A stretch of 33,687 bases of DNA from Flavobacteriaceae bacterium (GTDB lineage Bacteria; Bacteroidota; Bacteroidia; Flavobacteriales; Flavobacteriaceae), in contig JAMONN010000174.1 of the NCBI GenBank assembly GCA_027065775.1, positions 1 through 33,687 of the forward strand. Direction: 5' to 3'. The number at the start of each line of letters is the position of its first letter. The stretch's first letter is position 1. The position numbers were made by a program, and so were the translations under genes. This document shows positions 1 through 7,164 of this stretch, piece by piece. The notes below the pieces were generated by a model that ran no database searches, had not been told where the DNA came from, and was given only the letters and a program-made list of their open reading frames with translations.

Positions 1-1143
1 TTCACCTAGTTTTTCATCCTTTTCATATTTAGGTTTGTCATCTAAAAACGGTTTGTCTTCATCTTGTGTTCTGTCGTATGTTGTAGTGTAGAAATCGTCA
101 TAAAAAACATTGGCATCGCCATATTGTTCTCTATTATAATAGGCTAATAATTCCCTAGCACTAGACGGATTATTCTCATTAATAGTAGTATTTGCATTTG
201 CTCTAATTGGTAACATTAACCAAGAAGAAAAACCAATCATGATAAACAAAACGCACAAAACTAATAGGTTTGCAATCTTTAAATTATTTTTACGCGTGTA
301 TTTTAAACCATAATAAAAACCTGCAATTAATAACAAAGCAGCAAAAATACTACCTGAATTAAATGGCATACCTAAGGTGTTTACAAAAGTAAGTTCCATA
401 AAACTAAAATACTTTAATGTAAACGGAAACAAGAACTTAAACACAAATGCCAATACTAAAATAGCAACTACATTTGCTAATAAAAAATTCTTTACGGTTA
501 CTTTTTCATAAGTCTTAAAAAAGTATATAAATACTACGGAAGGAATTACTAATAGCGATAAAATATGCACCCCAAAAGATAAACCGACTACCAAACTTAT
601 TAATAATAACCATTTATGACCTCTTGGTTTATCCATTTCTGCTTCCCAACGCAAACCTAACCAAAGTAGCAATGCCATTAAAAATGAAGACATGGCATAT
701 ACTTCTGCTTCTACTGCCGAAAACCAAAAACTATCTGAAAACGTATACGTTAATGCACCAACAACACCACTTGCTAAAATTGCGAATGCTTGACCTTTTT
801 TTAATTCTTCTCCTTTTTTAAGTAACATTTTTTTACCTAAATACGTAATAGACCAAAATAAAAACAAAATGGTAAATGCGCTTGAAAGTGCCGACATAAA
901 GTTTACCATTTTGGCAATTTGCGTTACATCGGTAGCGAACATAGCAAAAAATGCACCTAACATTTGAAATAATGGTGCTCCTGGCGGATGTCCAACTTCT
1001 AACTTAACTGCTGTGGAAATGTATTCGCCACAATCCCAAAAACTAACTGTTGGTTCTAAGGTTAAAGTATAGGTAATTAATGCAATTGCAAAAACCAACC
1101 AACCAAAAATATTATTGTACTTTTTATAACTAAATGAAAGCAT
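1..1143 (-). CDS. DUF2723 / GT117-type polytopic membrane protein (partial, N-terminal part)
   Basis: An open frame runs from an ATG at 1143 leftwards off the window edge, giving 381 codons and no stop, so only the N-terminal part is present. The N-terminus reads MLSFSYKKYNNIFGWLVFAI, followed by a conserved acidic block (FWDCGEYISTAVKLEVGHPP) near residues 37-56 and then many hydrophobic segments. The FWDCGE...GHPPGAPLF signature and multi-pass layout are typical of the Bacteroidota DUF2723 family, which is annotated as glycosyltransferase family 117 and related in fold to protein O-mannosyltransferases. It would sit in the inner membrane and transfer sugar from a lipid carrier to secreted proteins; that role is inferred from the family. 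The acidic residues of the first loop are likely catalytic. The full protein is usually around 1,000 residues, so most of the gene lies outside. Confidence 0.85.
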   Translation of the reverse strand, partial: MLSFSYKKYNNIFGWLVFAIALITYTLTLEPTVSFWDCGEYISTAVKLEVGHPPGAPLFQMLGAFFAMFATDVTQIAKMVNFMSALSSAFTILFLFWSITYLGKKMLLKKGEELKKGQAFAILASGVVGALTYTFSDSFWFSAVEAEVYAMSSFLMALLLWLGLRWEAEMDKPRGHKWLLLISLVVGLSFGVHILSLLVIPSVVFIYFFKTYEKVTVKNFLLANVVAILVLAFVFKFLFPFTLKYFSFMELTFVNTLGMPFNSGSIFAALLLIAGFYYGLKYTRKNNLKIANLLVLCVLFIMIGFSSWLMLPIRANANTTINENNPSSARELLAYYNREQYGDANVFYDDFYTTTYDRTQDEDKPFLDDKPKYEKDEKLGE

Positions 1144-1324
1144 TTGTGCTATTTTATGTTTTGTTAATCTGCGAATTTACTAAATTATAGCAAAACATTG
1201 TTTTAAATACTTTATTTATAGTATTAAACTTTTGTTAATAGTTGTTTTATGATTTAATATTCTTTTGGTTTTAAAATAAAGACATAATTAACCTTGTGTA
1301 ATTACGTTTCTCGTTTGACTATGG

Positions 1325-1367
1325 TTAGTACGGATTTCGAAGAACTGAACTTTAGGTTTAGCACTAA
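1325..1367. other. Intergenic stretch with imperfect inverted repeat, likely accessory-block boundary
   Basis: The 238 bases between the DUF2723 gene and the nuclease gene hold no gene. The left part is AT-rich leader DNA of the DUF2723 gene. The right part contains ttagtac (1325-1331) and gcactaa (1361-1367), an imperfect inverted repeat (6 of 7 pairs), inside a segment of noticeably higher complexity than the flanks. Sequence of this style is, from memory of flavobacterial genomes, found at the downstream edge of swapped-in accessory genes. That reading is inference. Confidence 0.35.
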
Positions 1368-1381
1368 GTTTATTTAATAGA

Positions 1382-2434
1382 CTAATCTTTGTCTTTATCA
1401 CTAAACCTCGTATTAACCATAGCTGTTGTTAGCATTTGTTTTAATTCTTTTGCTGTCGGGACTTTCCCTTTTAATTTATTCGGTAATTCGTGAGTTAATT
1501 TATATTCAGAAACTCCAATTGGTTTTGAACTTGACCTTAAACTATATTCTACTTCAATATTATCTTTCGTAGGGCATAGTATAATTCCAATTGATGGATT
1601 ATCATCTACTTGTTTTTCTTGTTCATCTAATAATTCAAGGTAGAAATTCATTTTTCCTGCAAATTCAGGCTCAAACTCCACAGTTTTTAATTCAATTGCT
1701 ACTAAGCATTTTAAAAATCTGTGATAGAAAAGCAAGTCAATAAAATACTCCTTTTGATTTAGTTTTAGTCGATATTGGTTTCCTATAAATGTAAATCCAT
1801 AACCAAGTTCTAATAATAAATCTCTGATATTTTCTACAAGTCGATTTTCTAATTCTCTTTCCAATATTGGTTTAGTTATTCCAAGAAAATCAAGGTTATA
1901 TTCACTTTTCATTGCTTCATTTGCTTGTTCTGATAAATGAACTGGCAAAGCTCTGTCAAAATTACTGAGTTTTGGATTTATAAGATGATGTTCATATGCA
2001 TTTGCCTTAATTTGATTTAATAAAACAGCTCTACTCCATCCTAATTTGTCGGTTGCAGTTAGATAATATGATTTTTCTTTATCATCTTTAATTTGATGCA
2101 TTATCAATAAATTCTGTCCCCAAGGTATTGTTAATGCAATTTTTAAAAGTTCAGTATTATCCTTATATTCCAAATAAAACTGACGCATTCTCCAAAGGTT
2201 TTGAGATGAATACCCTTTTGCTCCGTCAACTGTTTTGTTAATATCTCGCGATAATGTATCTACAATAGATTTTCCCCAATTATTATTTTCTTGATTTTTT
2301 ACAATCAACTTACCAAGTTCAAAATTTTGACCAATATGATACTTATTGAGTGATTTATATGCTTCATATTTTGCAGAATTAATTGTATCAATTACTGCTT
2401 TAAAGAAATCATTATATGCTGTTAACTTACTCAT
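1382..2434 (-). CDS. PDDEXK nuclease domain protein, YhcG / DUF1016 family
   Basis: This 350-residue protein has the two-part YhcG layout: an N-terminal helical DUF1016_N domain (about 10-180, including the YSSQNLWRMRQFY block at 75-87 and PWGQNLLIMHQIKD at 104-117) and a C-terminal PDDEXK nuclease domain (about 190-340). The nuclease core is visible as D233 in YFIDLLFYHR and E248-x-K250 in LVAIELK, the expected D...ExK arrangement. Length fits the family (about 340-370). Family members occur alone or in restriction-modification and defence loci; the exact substrate is not established. Here it stands without methylase or specificity subunits, next to a small DUF4177-like gene. Its promoter is flanked by two similar palindromes (2449-2473 and 2483-2510), suggesting tight repression. 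ATG at 2434 is the natural start. Probably an accessory, horizontally acquired defence-type gene. Confidence 0.85.
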   Translation of the reverse strand: MSKLTAYNDFFKAVIDTINSAKYEAYKSLNKYHIGQNFELGKLIVKNQENNNWGKSIVDTLSRDINKTVDGAKGYSSQNLWRMRQFYLEYKDNTELLKIALTIPWGQNLLIMHQIKDDKEKSYYLTATDKLGWSRAVLLNQIKANAYEHHLINPKLSNFDRALPVHLSEQANEAMKSEYNLDFLGITKPILERELENRLVENIRDLLLELGYGFTFIGNQYRLKLNQKEYFIDLLFYHRFLKCLVAIELKTVEFEPEFAGKMNFYLELLDEQEKQVDDNPSIGIILCPTKDNIEVEYSLRSSSKPIGVSEYKLTHELPNKLKGKVPTAKELKQMLTTAMVNTRFSDKDKD

Positions 2435-2448
2435 TCAATTTGTTTATT

Positions 2449-2473
2449 AATTCTCGCACACTGTGAGAGAAAA
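2449..2473. promoter_or_regulatory. Operator-like palindrome 1 upstream of the nuclease gene
   Basis: Arms ttctcgcaca (2451-2460) and tgtgagagaa (2462-2471) flank a single central base; one mismatch in the ten pairs. It overlaps the predicted transcription start of the nuclease gene on the minus strand and lies 15-39 bases before its ATG. The same half-site occurs in palindrome 2. A dimeric repressor site is inferred; no regulator gene is visible in the window. Confidence 0.55.
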
Positions 2474-2481
2474 CAAAAATA
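2474..2481 (-). promoter_or_regulatory. Bacteroidota -7 box of the nuclease promoter
   Basis: On the minus strand this reads TATTTTTG, matching TAnnTTTG. It is about 40 bases upstream of the nuclease ATG at 2434. The -33 region would fall inside palindrome 2, and a good TTTG is not seen there, so the promoter may be weak. Confidence 0.45.
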
Positions 2482-2482
2482 C

Positions 2483-2510
2483 AAATTCTCGTACAAGTGT
2501 GCGAGAATTT
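2483..2510. promoter_or_regulatory. Operator-like palindrome 2 upstream of the nuclease gene
   Basis: Thirteen-base arms (2483-2495 and 2498-2510) with one mismatch surround a two-base centre; the core half-sites are ttctcgtaca and tgtgcgagaa. The centre is about 35 bases from that of palindrome 1. It covers the -33 region of the predicted minus-strand promoter. Confidence 0.55.
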
Positions 2511-2529
2511 CATAGTACAATATCTTATT

Positions 2530-2703
2530 TTATTTACAAATTGTTATATAGGCTGTTGGCATCCACCATAAATTTACACCAAAGGCAACAGTTACAATTT
2601 CAAATCCTTCTTTTGATTTTTCATTGATTAGAACTTCTACTTTTTTTCGCAATTTTTCAGTCGACCACATTTCACTAATCTTAATTATCTCAAATTTTTT
2701 CAT
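2530..2703 (-). CDS. Small DUF4177-like protein
   Basis: Starting at the ATG at 2703 gives a 57-residue protein, MKKFEIIKISEMW... ending in WWMPTAYITICK. An upstream in-frame ATG at 2736 would add 11 residues, but AAAAGGAAA sits just before the 2703 start and resembles a ribosome-binding site. The pattern (short beta strand MKKFEIIKI, a helix ending in NEKSKEGFEIVTV, final strand TAYITIC) resembles DUF4177, whose members share a xGWE-V core; here GFEIV replaces GWEVV. The function of DUF4177 is unknown. The gene lies upstream of, and on the same strand as, the nuclease gene, but a separate promoter with palindromes lies between them. Confidence is moderate that it is a real gene and low for any role. 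Confidence 0.5.
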   Translation of the reverse strand: MKKFEIIKISEMWSTEKLRKKVEVLINEKSKEGFEIVTVAFGVNLWWMPTAYITICK

Positions 2704-2762
2704 AATATTTCCTTTTAATAGTTCTTGAATTCTCAATTCAGTTTTTTAATTATTGCTAACGA

Positions 2763-2797
2763 TTATATATAAAATCGTTTCAATGTTTTATATATAA
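2763..2797. repeat. Inverted repeat with 12-base AT arms
   Basis: ttatatataaaa (2763-2774) and its exact complement ttttatatataa (2786-2797) are separated by 11 bases, between the DUF4177-like gene and the haem lipoprotein gene. It has no T-tract typical of a terminator on either side. It could be a hairpin end of the accessory block. Confidence 0.5.
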
Positions 2798-2851
2798 CGA
2801 ATGACGAAGCTAGTAAAAATAAATAACAAAGTCAAATTTTAAAAAACCAAC

Positions 2852-3274
2852 CTACTTAATCAGTAACTTTTTAATTCTAGTAACTGGTCCATGACAAGTA
2901 GTATTATGGCAAGCAATACAAGTATTTATAGCAAGATTAAAATTCTTTTTTGCGGTTTCTTTAGTAGAACTATTTAACCTTTCTATATCTTGAAAATATA
3001 AATTGGTAAAACCTTTAAAAGAAGCATCTCGCTCAAATTGATCGGATAATTCTGCCGAATGAATTTCCTTGAATTTTTCAGGAAAACCCAAAGGCAACTG
3101 GCCATTTTCAATTTGCTTTTTCGATTTTTCTTGAAACTCAAACATTTCACGCATAAGCACAGTCATTTCTGACGGCACGTACATTATCATTTCTTCTTTT
3201 TGCTCTTTTTCTTTAGGTTTCTCACAAGAAATAAGCGCAAAAAGAAGTGATAAAATAAGCATTATATTTTTCAT
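2852..3274 (-). CDS. Lipoprotein with c-type haem-binding motif
   Basis: This 140-residue protein begins with a lipoprotein signal (hydrophobic core, lipobox LISC, acylated C17). The central part is charged and helical. Near the C-terminus CIACH (C119-x-x-C122-H123) is the covalent haem c motif, followed by C127 and the ending GPVTRIKKLLIK. Small proteins with a single CxxCH and this tail are common in Bacteroidota and are annotated as monohaem cytochrome-like. The protein is expected to be lipid-anchored on the periplasmic side and to pass electrons; partner unknown. A distal methionine ligand is not obvious. It lies 64 bases downstream of the DUF4920 lipoprotein on the same strand, so the two may be cotranscribed. 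Confidence 0.75.
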   Translation of the reverse strand: MKNIMLILSLLFALISCEKPKEKEQKEEMIMYVPSEMTVLMREMFEFQEKSKKQIENGQLPLGFPEKFKEIHSAELSDQFERDASFKGFTNLYFQDIERLNSSTKETAKKNFNLAINTCIACHNTTCHGPVTRIKKLLIK

Positions 3275-3338
3275 TATTAATTTTTTATATTAATGATTAG
3301 TGGTTTCTTCCCTTAGGGAAGACGGAAGATGGGATTAA

Positions 3339-3836
3339 CTACTTCACCATTAAAACACCATCGGATTCTACAGCAAAAGTAACTTCGTCTTCGGTGATTT
3401 TATTAATCTCTTCTTTACTTAAACCTTCATCTTCTGCATAATGTCTTAATTGTGCTACAGTAACTACATCTAAATATGCTTTTCCGTTAACAATCACTTC
3501 TTTACTATCTGCATTTAATGGCATAAAGAAACCGTAATCTTTAAAACGTACTAAAGTTTCGTTTTTGTCGCCTAAATCTAAACGCATCCAACAACCTTTT
3601 TTCTTACAAACTTTATTAATTTTTGAAGCGAATTTTACATTAATTGTATCTCCTTTTTTCAAAGATTTAAATTTTGAAAACATAGCTGTTTTTGACAAAT
3701 GATTATCTGCCGAGATTTTTTCGCCAAACGAAAGGTAACTTACTTCCTTAATAGAGTCTGCCTTTTTAACTTCTTTACATGCAACAAATGTAAATGCTAT
3801 AACTAATACTATAATTATTTTATTCAAGTTTTTCAT
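3339..3836 (-). CDS. DUF4920 lipoprotein
   Basis: The 165-residue product starts with a lipoprotein signal ending in FVAC (C20). The body has the DUF4920 pattern: FGEKISADN (37-45), a strand with KGDTINVKFASKINKVCKKK (61-80) then GCWMRLDL, and FKDYGFFMPLNA. The paired cysteines C77 and C82 (CKKKGCWM) are the family hallmark and could bind a metal or be redox active; function is not established. Length fits the family. It is divergent from maeB, with 143 bases between them holding a likely promoter for each direction. Confidence 0.8.
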   Translation of the reverse strand: MKNLNKIIIVLVIAFTFVACKEVKKADSIKEVSYLSFGEKISADNHLSKTAMFSKFKSLKKGDTINVKFASKINKVCKKKGCWMRLDLGDKNETLVRFKDYGFFMPLNADSKEVIVNGKAYLDVVTVAQLRHYAEDEGLSKEEINKITEDEVTFAVESDGVLMVK

Positions 3837-3861
3837 TTTTTTTGGATGATTTTAATTTTCG

Positions 3862-3869
3862 CAAAAATA
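3862..3869 (-). promoter_or_regulatory. Likely -7 box for the DUF4920 gene
   Basis: On the minus strand the bases read TATTTTTG, a match to TAnnTTTG, 26 bases before the ATG at 3836. A matching -33 TTTG is not clear. Confidence 0.4.
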
Positions 3870-3946
3870 CTCTTATATTTTAGAATAAAAGGTGTGTTTT
3901 GTCATCTTTTTAAAAAGATAATTTTACACACTAACTCAAAAAAAAC

Positions 3947-3954
3947 TATATTTG
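3947..3954 (+). promoter_or_regulatory. Likely -7 box for maeB
   Basis: TATATTTG matches the Bacteroidota -7 element TAnnTTTG and lies 26 bases before the maeB ATG. The upstream -33 region reads attttac, a weak match to TTTG. Confidence 0.45.
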
Positions 3955-3979
3955 CAATTCGCTTTTAAACGAAAATTTC

Positions 3980-6265
3980 ATGAGTTCAAACAGAATAAAA
4001 AGAGAAGCCTTAATTTATCACGCAAAACCAAAACCAGGTAAAATTGAGGTAGTTCCTACTAAAAAATATGCCACACAAAGAGATTTATCTTTAGCATATT
4101 CTCCAGGAGTTGCCGAACCTTGTTTACAGATTGAAAAGAACCCAGACGATGTTTATAAATATACCGCAAAGAGTAATTTAGTTGCTGTAATTTCTAACGG
4201 AACTGCCGTTTTAGGCTTAGGAAATATCGGTCCGTTAGCGTCTAAACCCGTAATGGAAGGAAAAGGTTTGTTATTCAAAATATTTGCAGATATTGATGTT
4301 TTTGACATTGAAGTAGACGAAACTGATATTGATAAATTTGTCGCTACCGTAAAGGCAATTGCACCAACTTTTGGCGGCATTAACCTAGAAGATATCAAAG
4401 CACCAGAAGCCTTCGAAATAGAACGCAGATTAAAAGAGGAGTTAGACATCCCAGTAATGCATGATGACCAACATGGTACTGCAATAATTTCTACTGCAGC
4501 ATTAAAAAATGCTTTAGAAATCATCAAAAAAGATATTAGTAAAGTGAATATTGTAGTTAGTGGCGCTGGCGCTGCTGCTGTCTCCTGTACTAAACTATAC
4601 ATACGGTTAGGCGCAAAAATCGAAAACATTGTAATGACCGACAGTAAAGGCGTTATTAGAACCGATAGAGGAAATCTAACCGAATCTAAACAATTTTTTG
4701 CTACTAAAAAAGACCTACATACTTTAGAAGATGCTATGATAAATGCCGATGTTTTTATTGGTTTATCTAAAGGCGGAATTGTCACTGCAAAAATGCTAAA
4801 AAGCATGGCAAATGATCCTATTGTATTTGCAATGGCCAATCCAGATCCCGAAATTGATTATAAAACTGCAATAAATTCTAGAGAAGATTTAATTTTTGCA
4901 ACTGGTCGTTCTGACCATCCTAATCAGGTAAATAATGTACTTGGTTTTCCTTTTATATTTAGAGGTGCTTTAGATGTTAGAGCAACAGGTATTAATGAGG
5001 AAATGAAAATGGCCGCTGTACACGCATTAGCCAATTTAGCAAAAGAAAATGTACCAGAACAGGTTAATATTGTTTATGATGAAGTTAATTTAACTTTTGG
5101 TCGCGATTATATTATACCAAAACCTTTTGACCCTAGATTAATTTATACAATTCCTCCAGCAGTTGCAAAAGCAGCAATGGATTCTGGCATTGCCAAAAAC
5201 CCAATAACAAACTGGGATAAATACGAAACCGAATTAATGGAACGCCTTGGTACGGGCAATAAATTAATAAGGCAATTACATAATAGAGCAAAATCTAACC
5301 TTAAAAAAATCATATTTGCTGAAGCGGATCATTTAGATGTTTTAAAAGCAGCTCAAATTGTAAGCGATGAGCAAATTGGTATCCCTATTTTAATGGGTAA
5401 TGCTGAAAAAATTAATGAATTAAGAGAAGAAATTGGTTTTGATACAGATGTAACCATTATAGATCCAAAAACTAAAGAAGAGAAAAAAAGAAGAAAGCAA
5501 TTTGGTAAAATATATTGGAAAGCAAGACAACGTAAAGGAGTAACACTACTTAATGCTGAAAAATTAATGCGTGAACGTAATTATTTTTCTGCCATGATGG
5601 TTAATGAAAATCATGCCGATTGTATGATTACTGGTTATTCAAGAAATTACGCAAGTATTGTAAAACCGATGTTTGAATTAATCGGTAAAGAAGAAGGAGT
5701 TTCTAGAGTAGCCGCATGTAATATTATGCTAACTAAAAAAGGACCTATATTTTTAGCAGATACTACTATAAATATAAATCCAACTGCAGAACATTTGGCG
5801 AAAATCACATCAATGACAAGTAACTTGGTTAAATTATTTGGTCTAAAACCAAATATTGCTATGTTATCTTTTTCTAATTTTGGTTCTACAAATTCAGAGC
5901 AAACCAATAAAATTGATAAAGCGGTTAAATTTATTCATGAAAATCATCCAAATGTGATTGTTGATGGTCCAATTCAAGCGGATTTTGCTTTTAATCAAGA
6001 ATTGCTAAAAGAGAAATTCCCGTTTTCTAAATTGAATGGTAAAAATCCAAATGTATTAATTTTTCCTAATCTTGATGCTGCAAATATTACGTATAAATTA
6101 ATGAAAGAATTATACAAAGCTGAATCTATAGGACCAATTATGCTAGGTTTTAAAAAACCTGTACATATTTTACAGCTAGGTGCTAGTGTAGATGAAATGG
6201 TCAATATGGCTGCAATTGCTGCAATTGATGCGCAAGAAAAAAGCAGAAAGAAAATTTCTAAGTAA
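3980..6265 (+). CDS. maeB: NADP-dependent malic enzyme with C-terminal phosphotransacetylase-like domain
   Basis: This 761-residue protein decarboxylates malate to pyruvate with reduction of NADP in the cytoplasm, linking the TCA cycle to pyruvate and supplying NADPH. Three domains are seen: malic N-terminal domain (1-160) with the catalytic tyrosine Y40 in SLAYSPGVAEP and lysine K95 in VMEGKG; an NAD(P)-binding domain (about 165-410) with D162-D163 in HDDQHGTAI as metal ligands and GAGAAAVSC as the nucleotide-binding loop; and a C-terminal phosphotransacetylase-like region (about 425-755). The length and layout match the long MaeB class. In that class the PTA-like domain is thought to be regulatory rather than catalytic, sensing acetyl-CoA. 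The gene is alone on its strand, with its own promoter, and is followed by a long inverted repeat. Confidence 0.95.
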   Translation: MSSNRIKREALIYHAKPKPGKIEVVPTKKYATQRDLSLAYSPGVAEPCLQIEKNPDDVYKYTAKSNLVAVISNGTAVLGLGNIGPLASKPVMEGKGLLFKIFADIDVFDIEVDETDIDKFVATVKAIAPTFGGINLEDIKAPEAFEIERRLKEELDIPVMHDDQHGTAIISTAALKNALEIIKKDISKVNIVVSGAGAAAVSCTKLYIRLGAKIENIVMTDSKGVIRTDRGNLTESKQFFATKKDLHTLEDAMINADVFIGLSKGGIVTAKMLKSMANDPIVFAMANPDPEIDYKTAINSREDLIFATGRSDHPNQVNNVLGFPFIFRGALDVRATGINEEMKMAAVHALANLAKENVPEQVNIVYDEVNLTFGRDYIIPKPFDPRLIYTIPPAVAKAAMDSGIAKNPITNWDKYETELMERLGTGNKLIRQLHNRAKSNLKKIIFAEADHLDVLKAAQIVSDEQIGIPILMGNAEKINELREEIGFDTDVTIIDPKTKEEKKRRKQFGKIYWKARQRKGVTLLNAEKLMRERNYFSAMMVNENHADCMITGYSRNYASIVKPMFELIGKEEGVSRVAACNIMLTKKGPIFLADTTININPTAEHLAKITSMTSNLVKLFGLKPNIAMLSFSNFGSTNSEQTNKIDKAVKFIHENHPNVIVDGPIQADFAFNQELLKEKFPFSKLNGKNPNVLIFPNLDAANITYKLMKELYKAESIGPIMLGFKKPVHILQLGASVDEMVNMAAIAAIDAQEKSRKKISK

Positions 6266-6305
6266 AGAACTATTTTAGGATGTAACTCAATCTAATAAAA
6301 ATTAA

Positions 6306-6439
6306 AAGACACGGATTTCACAGATTACACGGAATTTAACCACTTAAATATTTCACAGATTGTTAATTTGCTATGCAAATTTTAATCCGTGAAATTTTAA
6401 CGATTTAATAATCAGTGTAATCTGTGAAATCCGTGTCTT
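6306..6439. repeat. Nested inverted repeat, perfect 25-bp outer arms
   Basis: Positions 6306-6330 and 6415-6439 are exact reverse complements over 25 bases (core cacggatttcacagatta). Inside lies a second inverted pair, tttcacagatt and aatccgtgaaa, with one mismatch, around a small palindrome aatttgctatgcaaatt. The whole 134-base element could form one long hairpin or cruciform. It occupies most of the 285-base gap between maeB and ruvA, which holds no gene. Related words (cgcagattt, tgtgaaat) recur at 25555-25613 and 33127-33250. Confidence 0.85.
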
Positions 6440-6493
6440 AATACTTTGAATAGTTGAGTAGTTACTTTAGATCGTAAATTTTAAATACAATAT

Positions 6494-6525
6494 TTTGAAT
6501 ATAATATATAGAATTTGTACATTTG
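6494..6525 (+). promoter_or_regulatory. Promoter of the ruvA-sprA-gcvH operon
   Basis: TTTG at 6494-6497 and TACATTTG at 6518-6525 match the Bacteroidota -33 and -7 elements with 20 bases between them, the expected spacing. The ruvA ATG is 25 bases downstream of the -7 box. This is the best promoter match in the window. Confidence 0.7.
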
Positions 6526-6550
6526 ACATCTTAAAGTTTTTTCAAAATCT

Positions 6551-7132
6551 ATGATTACACATATAAGTGGCAAATTAGTGGAGAAAAACCCAACGCATGC
6601 AATAATTGATTGTAATGGTGTTGGTTATTTTCTAAATATTTCTTTAAATACTTTCTCAAAAATTCCAGATAAAGAAGGCCTTTTACTTTACACACATTTA
6701 AATGTTCGTGAAGATTCTCATACATTATTTGGTTTTTTCGATAAGTTAGAACGTGAAATATTTAGACTATTAGTTTCTGTTTCTGGTGTCGGACCAAGTA
6801 TTGCTAGAACCATGTTATCCTCAATGGATTGCGAACAAATACAACAAGCAATTGCTAGTGGTGATATACCAACAATTCAATCTGTAAAAGGTATTGGCGC
6901 AAAAACAGCACAACGAGTTATTATTGATTTAAAAGATAAAATTTTAAAAACCTACACTTTAACAGAAGAATCTGCAAGTTCTTACAATACAATTAAAGAC
7001 GAAGCGTTATCTGCTTTAGAAGTTTTAGGTTATACCAAAAGACAAGTAGAAAAATTAATACAAAAAATAGTACAAGAATCCCCTGATATAAGTCTTGAAA
7101 ATCTTATAAAAAGAGCTTTGAAAAACTTATAA
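6551..7132 (+). CDS. ruvA: Holliday junction branch migration protein RuvA
   Basis: RuvA binds the four-way DNA junction as a tetramer and loads the RuvB helicase during recombination and repair. The 193-residue product has the expected order: N-terminal OB fold (1-65, with MITHISGKL and GYFLNISLNTF), two helix-hairpin-helix motifs (74-89, SVSGVGPSIA, and 109-129, VKGIGAKTAQRV), and a flexible linker. The C-terminal helical domain that contacts RuvB (about 148-193) ends in LENLIKRALKNL. Length is normal. It is the first gene after a clear promoter and is followed after 32 bases by sprA, an arrangement that recurs in Flavobacteriia although the two functions are unrelated. Confidence 0.97.
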   Translation: MITHISGKLVEKNPTHAIIDCNGVGYFLNISLNTFSKIPDKEGLLLYTHLNVREDSHTLFGFFDKLEREIFRLLVSVSGVGPSIARTMLSSMDCEQIQQAIASGDIPTIQSVKGIGAKTAQRVIIDLKDKILKTYTLTEESASSYNTIKDEALSALEVLGYTKRQVEKLIQKIVQESPDISLENLIKRALKNL

Positions 7133-7164
7133 CGCTTAATGCGTAATAAAAACAGAAAAATATA

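Noticed and set aside
1325-1367. Integron attC site
   Set aside because: The expected RYYYAAC/GTTRRRY core pairs are not found and no integrase is present, so only a general boundary is proposed.
2530-2736. Toxin-antitoxin pair formed by the small protein and nuclease
   Set aside because: The palindromic promoter separates the two genes and the small protein shows no known antitoxin fold; only adjacency remains.
4153-4839. A 228-residue open frame on the minus strand inside maeB
   Set aside because: It is fully antisense to a conserved, well-recognised enzyme and its translation matches no family pattern; it follows from codon usage of maeB.
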